From NCBI GenBank assembly GCA_015501055.1, contig JADNYV010000040.1, positions 124,001-188,000 of the forward strand: a stretch of 64,000 bases of DNA, given 5' to 3'. This DNA comes from Mucidula mucida (Eukaryota > Basidiomycota > Agaricomycetes > Agaricales > Physalacriaceae). Positions 62,941 to 64,000 of the stretch are shown piece by piece; position 1 is the stretch's first letter; every line of letters starts with the position of its first letter. The notes beneath the pieces are model-generated. The model ran no database searches and was not told the DNA's origin. It saw only the letters and a program-made list of their open reading frames with translations. Both the position numbers and the translations under genes were made by a program.

Positions 62941-63040
62941 TTTATAGAGGAAGAGTGCATAGCCTTTCGCGTCATAGGAGGAGTTCGGTTGTGAACTGTC
63001 TTGTTTTCGCAGACAGCCGCAGGACCCCTATGACGCATGA
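62941..63040 (-). promoter_or_regulatory. Promoter of small gene 2, same elements
   Basis: TATAAAG (minus strand, 62941-62947), GCGTCATAGG (62969-62978), ACTGTCT..AGACAG hairpin (about 62995-63015) and TATGACGCATGA (63029-63040), in the same order and near-equal spacing as in copy 1. Confidence 0.6.
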
Positions 63041-63345
63041 TACGAGATGTCTTCGGTCTAGTAGTCGATCGCAGAGAGCGAGCTGATTGAATATCTAGTA
63101 TACCAATTGTATTTCAAGTACTGTGCTGTTGTTCACTGCGACATCATAGCTAGAGGCCAGTGTGTCTTTGAAGGAGAAATACTTGCTGATACTACATAGT
63201 ATGTTCAGTCAAAAAGTAGGTACGTGCGGTGATGTCCGCTCGCGAATCACTCCTCCATCGCTGTCCTCGCTCCGCCCTTTCTCTCTCCGTTCGCGGCAGT
63301 CGTTCTCGTTAGTAGCTTTTTGTCACAGGAAGTTGTAAGGACGTC
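63041..63345. other. Divergent upstream region
   Basis: No gene seen. CT-rich tracts at 63245-63300 precede the ATG at 63346, as in fungal promoters. Confidence 0.4.
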
Positions 63346-64000
63346 ATGTCTGACTTCGATCTGAACCCCCTCTCTTTCCTCTCTACCACCATGAGCATCA
63401 CAGCCGTCCTCATCTCGCCAGGGAAAGAAAATCGCTCTTTGCTGATCAATTCACCAACTGTACGCGCCCTCGACTCGGCTGACCTGAAAGACATCGCCCC
63501 AGATAGCAGCTGGGGCGACGTTCATTCAGTCCATCTTGAAGAGGAAGAAGATGGGTCGTTCTCCTGCACCCGCGAAAGGCCCACTATTAGACATGAAAAT
63601 GTCAAGGTTAGGTAAATAACTTTCACCTTCTTCAGTCCCTTCATTGCGGTTGATCCACATGATAGTGCGCGCGAGTTGCGCAACGAATGCAAAGTGTTGC
63701 ACGACGAAGTTGCAGCCCTCGGAAGGCGACAGGACGAAGATCGTCTGAAACATACTGCAAACCACATACATTTATTAGAGTTTATGCTAACCAGCAAGAG
63801 GCATGAACTCGAAAAGGTTGCCCTTGTGGAGCAGTACGAATCAGTCTCTGTATGCTTACGAGGTATGATGATTCTTGGGAATCTCTGGACGAACCAGCCG
63901 TGACATTTCTCTCAGCATACAACGACATGATTTATGATTTGAAACGTCTGGGGGGCCTAGAGAAATGTGAAAAGAAGGCGCTCAAGGGTCACAATCTCTT
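63346..64000 (+). CDS. Unknown coiled-coil protein, cut by the window edge
   Basis: Starts MSDFDLNPLSFLSTTMSITA. After a probable short intron (about 63607-63636) it continues as charged helices: SARELRNECKVLHDEVAALG, EFMLTSKRHELEKVALVEQY. A further intron near 63863-63916 leads to AYNDMIYDLKRLGGLEKCEK and runs off the window. Not recognised; 3' end missing. Confidence 0.6.

Overview
This window is nuclear DNA of a basidiomycete fungus, most likely an Agaricomycete. The evidence is dense short introns (about 45-65 bp, GT..AG) in nearly every gene, genes packed on both strands, a FunK1-type protein kinase (a family expanded in Agaricomycetes), a Zn2Cys6 regulator, a fungal MscS channel with an EF hand, and mitochondrial genes of fungal type.

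Layout. 0-5 kb: a strong hairpin, the splicing/ribosome-biogenesis helicase PRP43 and an unknown gene. 6-13.5 kb: two paired arrays (four copies) of a gene family I do not recognise, here called the YDM family after its motif FAIFSGYDMSRQ, on either side of a FunK1 kinase; a fifth copy lies at 47 kb. 13.77-14.06 kb: a 295-bp element whose two ends are each long palindromes, flanked by a 5-bp direct repeat. 14.5-26 kb: GH5 glucanase, ATP7, a secreted alpha/beta hydrolase, hexokinase, a Gfa-like zinc protein and the MscS channel. 27.06-31.14 kb: a nearly intact MULE DNA transposon with identical 113-bp terminal inverted repeats and a perfect 9-bp target duplication. 33-36.8 kb: a mitoribosomal SOD-fold protein with a large acidic insertion, a Gly-rich protein and a coiled-coil protein.

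37.3-53.1 kb: a metabolic block made of a zinc polyol/alcohol dehydrogenase, a Zn2Cys6 regulator, a salicylate-hydroxylase-like FAD monooxygenase, a dienelactone-hydrolase/SnoaL-like protein, an HpcH/HpaI aldolase (plus a broken second copy) and an anion-symporter-type MFS transporter. Together these look like a catabolic cluster for aromatic or organic acids, but the transporter carries many one-base deletions. 53.3-64 kb: ADE12, ARH1, an unknown gene, a covalent-flavin oxidoreductase, a metallo-beta-lactamase-fold hydrolase, a tandem pair of 71-72-residue proteins with a conserved promoter, and a gene cut by the window edge.

Several genes show single-base frame breaks. These are either true decay or residual assembly errors; raw reads would decide. 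Exon limits and start codons are my reading of splice signals and are approximate.
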